Source: Ophiothrix spiculata (taxonomy: Eukaryota > Echinodermata > Ophiuroidea > Amphilepidida > Ophiotrichidae). Taken from it: a stretch of DNA of 26,096 nt. The stretch lies in assembly GCA_000969725.1 (NCBI GenBank), contig JXSR01S004155.1; one strand, given 5' to 3'. A model generated the notes under the pieces. That model made no database searches. It saw nothing but the letters and a program-made list of their open reading frames with translations, and was not told where the DNA came from. Within the stretch, counting starts at the first letter, position 1, and each line of letters opens with the position of its first letter. Below are positions 22,483-26,096 of the stretch, piece after piece. The position numbers were made by a program, and so were the translations under genes.

Positions 22483-23006
22483 AATACGTCGATCCTGGGT
22501 TTACACCCGGAAGTCAATCTTTACCGAAATTTTAGCCCAAACACAGTTTTGCCTATAAAACCAATAAGCCGTGACATTAGCTCCAATTCATAGCGGGTGA
22601 TTTAAATTGTTGTTTGGGATGGGTGGTAGTGCGCATCCATTTCACGCTTATTTGGGTGCATCGTTGTGCTTAAAGCTCTGTCAGACATCACCGTATAGAG
22701 CAAAACGTACGAATAACGTACACAAGTTTCACATATTTAACATGTGCTAAACGGACCACCACCGTATGAATAACGAATTAAACGTATACATTACGGACAG
22801 ACCGTATGGATAACGTATTGAACGTACTTGTAACGAACACATGACGTATAACAATGCATAAAACAGAACAATAGTAAGATAAAGTACGTTATGCGTACGT
22901 TTTTCTCTATACGGGGATGTGTGACAGAGCCTTTACCAGTGCATTGTGGGATTAAATTTCGGTAAAGATTGATTTCCGGTTGGGAAACCAAGGATCGACG
23001 TATTGA
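22483..23006. mobile_element. Outer inverted-repeat element containing a second element
   Basis: The left arm 22483-22532 (AATACGTCGATCC...CAATCTTTACCGAAATTT) is matched by the right arm 22954-23006 (AAATTTCGGTAAAGATTG...GGATCGACGTATT). Identity is high over about 50 bp. The 420-bp interior includes another inverted-repeat element, so this is either a nested insertion or a composite MITE. No coding capacity. Confidence 0.65.
22671..22935. mobile_element. Inner MITE rich in ACGTA/CCGTAT motifs
   Basis: The left TIR 22671-22721 (TAAAGCTCTGTCAGACATC..ACCGTATAGAG..AACGTACGAATAACGTAC) pairs with the right TIR 22884-22935, which contains GTACGTTATGCGTACGTTTT, CTCTATACGG and GACAGAGCCTTTA. Inside, ACCGTATG(A/G)ATAACG(A/T)ATT(A/G)AACGTA occurs as a 40-bp-spaced direct repeat at 22761 and 22801. 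A TA at each end could be the target duplication. Length 265 bp. Confidence 0.65.
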
Positions 23007-24378
23007 CTCAGTCCGCGGGTGCACAGTAAAGCTGGTTTCAGAGTGTCTGCCGTGATGGTCGTAAGTGCGCAATAACTTGTCGCACCTGGAAAATTTTGCC
23101 GCAAGCACGACAGACCAAATTCGATTACCCTGTCGTAACGGTCGCAACGACACGCCCTTTTGACAATGATTGACATATGATTGAGTTGGATATATTCAAC
23201 TTTTCATTGACAGACCATCGCGGCAATATGCAAAAATGTCATGCTACATCATTTACGACATCTAAAACGTACAAGTGCCTGGTCGTCTGCTGCCACAGCT
23301 CCGAGGTGAGCTATATTGGTGCACGCATGCGTGACCAACACGGAAAACACTGCACGTGTTTAGGGGTATAAAAACATTTCACCAAGTATTACATAGTATT
23401 GAAAATATATTATGCACATTGTTTGTAGGAAAGCCAAATTTGAGCAAAACTCTAATTTTTTGCTAAATCATTTACAATATTAAATGACGATACAGGATAA
23501 TTGTGAATGGATCTGTTTTGAACAAAACAATGTGAATATGTCCAAGGAAGGTTGTTGTGAAAGTAATTGTACATTAATGAAACAAACGTTAATTTGTGGA
23601 TATCATAAGTGGTCAAATTACTACAATTTATTATTAAATAATAGTGTGGTTTTTGCAGAGTCTCATATTTCTGCAGATTGGAAAGGTTAAGCTATACGTG
23701 TTTTATTTCATGGTTGTTGTTTGTTACCGAATAATAGTAAGTTAAAAATAAGTTTACAAATGAAATAATTTTTGAACGGTCAACAAAATAGGCATAATAT
23801 CAAATTAAGAAATACAAACTGATAAAAGATTGACCAAACAAAAGAGTAAAATCAGCTAATAACAGATATTATGTCATTCAAAGTGCATAGTAACAATTCT
23901 AATCGACCGGTCTGGACCGGTCAGTCAAAGCGCATACAACCAAGTCCTGGCTAACGCTAAAACGCTCCTTTTGGTTCTACACCCCAATGCAGATGTTTTA
24001 TGTGTGGAATACTCCGATTTAATGTTAAATTTATCGGGGGTTTGTTTAGTTCGATTAATAGAACCCTTGGTGGGTTTTTTCGGATGACACAAACATATAT
24101 ATGAGGGACATACTAAAGTCCAGTGATCTAGAAAGCCACTTACTACCAACCCGAAAATAGGGTGAGATCAGCGGCGGGCTATCTCGAACTCAGTAGTCGA
24201 TAGATGCATTATATTGTGATGGCGGATTTGTATTGTGGATAGTATCACCGAAAAAACAAAACAAAATACCTGTTGATCGGACTAGTTTTTCATTGCTTAG
24301 CATTAGTTCATGTTAAATAAAATTCTTCTAGAAGCTCCAATCCACGACAAGTAAGGACTAATTTCAACTGAGTTCACC

Positions 24379-24380
<2 letters not shown>
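23007..24380. other. No gene seen; mixed intergenic DNA
   Basis: 23020-23170 is more GC-rich, with GTCGC/GCGAC motifs, and may be a repeat. Short ORFs at 23177-23371 and 23484-23690 contain several Cys but no recognisable zinc-finger or other spacing. GACCGGTCTGGACCGGTC near 23904-23922 is a pair of palindromic octamers. No RNA genes noticed. Confidence 0.4.
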
Positions 24381-24409
<29 letters not shown>

Positions 24410-24620
24410 CCATTAAAAATACAATACAGTACATCAAAAAGCAACAGAAATATAAACCAAAATGGAGGAGTAGACCAGAAAGCCAATGAGGCCAGAAATT
24501 AGCCTACCCCTTACAAAAAACAACAAAAACAATAGCAATACATCCCAGGCAATACATAAAAATAATAAAAGGACCAAGACGTACAAACAAGACAAGGACA
24601 TCGACGAGCTAGATAGTAAA
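24381..24620 (-). mobile_element. LINE/SINE-like 3' end with GATTT tail, minus strand
   Basis: Read on the minus strand, an AATAAA signal is followed by GATTGATTTGATTTGATTTG. Simple short-unit tails like this terminate many invertebrate non-LTR retrotransposons (established knowledge). Upstream on the minus strand is about 200 bp of T-rich sequence without an ORF, so the copy is 5'-truncated or non-coding. The upstream boundary is not defined. Confidence 0.5.
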
Positions 24621-24815
24621 CTGCGAGAATTGGCTACTCATGAGTATAGTTTTGAATAATAGATTCTAAAATAGAATTTTAGCTATGCAGCGCAGTCTTA
24701 GACAGAAGACTTGTGCTTCTACAGGATCCAAAGTTCAAGATGAGGGGAAAATAAGATGACAATTGATTTGTTACAAGTCCCTGCATTATTTTAATTAGAT
24801 GTTAATTTGGGATAC
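24621..24815. other. No feature recognised
   Basis: Short AT-rich spacer between two repeats; nothing coding and no clear symmetry. Confidence 0.4.
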
Positions 24816-25040
24816 CCCTAATTTAGGTATTGCGAATACCCCCGGGGGTACTCAACTTTGAGGTGCGCGTCATGTGCCACCAAAAAGGCTCCGCTTTATT
24901 TATTTTTTTGGTTTGCTCTCACCAAAAAACACCCTATTTTACCAATTGTCACTCAATGACCCAGTATTTTTTAAACTTCCTTGTCACTAAAAGACCCATT
25001 GTCACCCAAAGACCTACCATTTTCTTAAAATGCCCTTCTT
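24816..25040 (+). repeat. Dispersed repeat with CCCCCGGGGG core and TGTCAC/GACCC phrases
   Basis: It begins with GGTATTGCGAATACC and a CCCCCGGGGG palindrome. Loose repetition of TTGTCACTCAATGACCCA, TTGTCACTAAAAGACCC and TTGTCACCCAAAGACC follows. It shares the last part with 2610-2720. CCCCGGGGGTACTC-type sequences are, from general knowledge, frequent in marine invertebrate repeats. The plus-strand ORF 24830-25042 is inside it and is not a gene. Confidence 0.5.
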
Positions 25041-25201
25041 AATTGATAATAGACTTAGAGTTTGCCACAGAACTGAGATAGAAATCCTCATAAAGTGTGC
25101 TTAATATAGCAATGGAAACAATGTTAAGCCAGGCCTAGAATTCAGCAGTTCGAGATCAAATGGCGAAATAAAAGGAAGAACGCTAGCTATGCATGTTTAT
25201 G

Positions 25202-25320
25202 TATTTGATTTATTTATTTATTTATTTTGTTTGTAAAACCATATTTAAACCGAGTTGTCCTTCAGAATTATACAAATTCTGCTCTTACAGGAGCCCTGTT
25301 TTTAAAAACTCAGCTTAAAA
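25202..25320 (-). mobile_element. LINE-like 3' end with (AATA)n tail, minus strand
   Basis: On the minus strand, an ORF-free 3' end terminates in AAACAAAATAAATAAATAAA, followed by AATCAAATAC. An (ATAA)n-type tail is characteristic of CR1/L2-type and related non-LTR retrotransposon ends. The copy is severely 5'-truncated (about 120 bp), cut by the G-rich repeat end at 25340. Confidence 0.45.
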
Positions 25321-25332
25321 CATACGTTGCAT

Positions 25333-25385
25333 TGGCGTATCTTGGGGGGCCATGCCGGCACGTGCCCCGGGGTCATCAGGGGGGC
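25333..25385 (+). repeat. G-rich repeat end adjoining the polypurine tract
   Basis: GGCGTATCTTGGGGGGCC is followed by GGCACGTGCCCC. The phrase resembles GGCGTAGCCCCGGGGGCA at 2344-2361 and the minus-strand repeat at 1-95, so it is probably the end of a dispersed element whose body is the purine-rich tract. Confidence 0.4.
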
Positions 25386-26096
25386 GCAACAAAGGGGAAA
25401 AGAAAAAAGAGAACAAGAAGAAAAAGAAAGAAAAAAAGGGAGGGAGGGGCGAAAAAAGGAAAGAAAAGAAAGAAAGAGGGAAAGAAGGGAGGGAGGAGAA
25501 AAGAAAGGGGGGAGGGGCGCAAAGGGAAAGAAAAGAAATAGAGAGAAGAGGGAAAGAGAAAAGAAAGAGGGAGGGCGCAAAAAGGAAAGATAAAAAAAGG
25601 AAAAAGGAAAGAAAAAGAAAGAAGGAAACAAGGAAGGGCGCAAAAAGGAAAGAAAAAATGAAAAGACAGAAGAAAGGAGGAGGGGCGCAAAAAAAGAAAG
25701 AAAAAGAAAGAGGAAAGAATGGAAAGAGAAGAGAAAGAGGGTGGGGCGCAAAAGGTAAGAAAAAGAAAGAAAAGAAAGAGGGAGGGCGCAAAAAGGAAAG
25801 AAAATGAAGGAAAGAGGGTGGAAAGGAAAGTAAAAATAAAATGAAAAGACAGAAAGAGGAGAAGAAAGGAGGAGGGGCGCAAAAAAAGGAAAGAAAAAGA
25901 AAGGAAAGGGAAAAAAAAGAGGGGCGCAAAAAAGAAAAAGAAGGAAAGAGGAAAGAAAATATGAAAAGACGGAAAGATAGAAGAAAGGAAAAGAGGAAAG
26001 GAAGGAAAGAGAAAAGGGGAAAGAAGGGAGAGAAGGATGGGCGCAAAAAGGAAAGAAAAATAAATACAAAAAAAGAAAGAAAAGAAGATGAAAAAA
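25380..26096 (+). repeat. Polypurine tract with recurring GGGCGCAAAA motif
   Basis: About 715 bases are almost exclusively A and G on the plus strand (AAAG, GGAAAG, GGGAGG), interrupted mainly by GGGCGCAA. That motif recurs near 25383, 25516, 25573, 25637, 25684, 25745, 25786, 25876, 25922 and 26039. Several intervals are 40-65 bp, as in a degenerate minisatellite. Overlapping ORFs in several frames (Lys/Glu/Arg-rich on plus, Phe/Ser/Leu/Pro-rich on minus) are composition artefacts. Runs off the window. Confidence 0.8.

Noticed and set aside
23177-23690. Cys-containing small ORFs as zinc-finger or THAP-type fragments
   Set aside because: Cys/His spacing matches no finger class and no initiator Met-Cys pattern or AVPTIF-like signature is present.
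23484-23690. Short-ORF exon of a neighbouring gene
   Set aside because: No convincing splice sites, no domain, and AT-rich composition like the surrounding non-coding DNA.
25302-26069. Long overlapping ORFs up to 255 aa on both strands
   Set aside because: The peptides are pure Phe/Ser/Leu/Pro or Lys/Glu/Arg low complexity produced by the polypurine tract; open frames occur in several registers at once.

Overview
The window looks like AT-rich nuclear DNA from an animal, most likely a marine invertebrate (deuterostome, mollusc or similar; the sequence does not settle which). The evidence is about 15 kb of non-coding DNA packed with short inverted-repeat elements with TA or TTAA flanks, a 2.7-kb foldback element, AT-rich LINE-like 3' tails and purine-rich satellite-like DNA. 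There is no operon structure and no Shine-Dalgarno-type gene packing. I found no rRNA, tRNA or CRISPR array.

One gene dominates: an uninterrupted 3777-codon ORF on the plus strand (6963-18296). It encodes a giant protein built around a bacterial-type SecA motor ATPase core (about residues 1690-2400). The Walker A motif, DEVD box, TGT motif, AGRGTD motif and GRxxRxG arginine-finger motif are all intact. Around the motor are four predicted N-terminal membrane segments, three Gly/Asp-rich collagen-like blocks, an acidic linker, long helical stretches, a TPR-like motif, a Gly-rich hydrophobic segment near the C-terminus, a conserved-looking Cys/His region and a basic tail. It is a metazoan SecA-like protein of unknown function. 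I infer a membrane-anchored, ATP-driven polypeptide or nucleic-acid machine. The absence of introns over 11.3 kb and the bacterial-type core raise the question of horizontal acquisition or retroposition.

Layout: 1-3100, repeat fragments and at least five inverted-repeat elements. 3104-5794, a foldback element made of inverted arms carrying roughly 190-bp tandem units. 5808-5948, a near-perfect hairpin. 6061-6962, the 5' flank with 61-63 bp tandem repeats and a possible leader intron. 6963-18296, the SecA-like gene. 18297-20790, the 3' flank with two TA-flanked MITEs and small tandem duplications. 20794-21361, a TTAA-flanked piggyBac-type MITE. 21362-22480, no recognisable feature. 22483-23006, a nested pair of inverted repeats. 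23007-24380, no gene seen. 24381-25320, two LINE-like 3' tails on the minus strand around a dispersed repeat. 25380-26096, a strand-asymmetric polypurine tract with a recurring GGGCGCAAAA motif.

Only one protein-coding gene is supported, so nothing can be said about genes acting together. The remaining ORFs are short, fall in repeats or low-complexity DNA, or are shadows of the giant gene.
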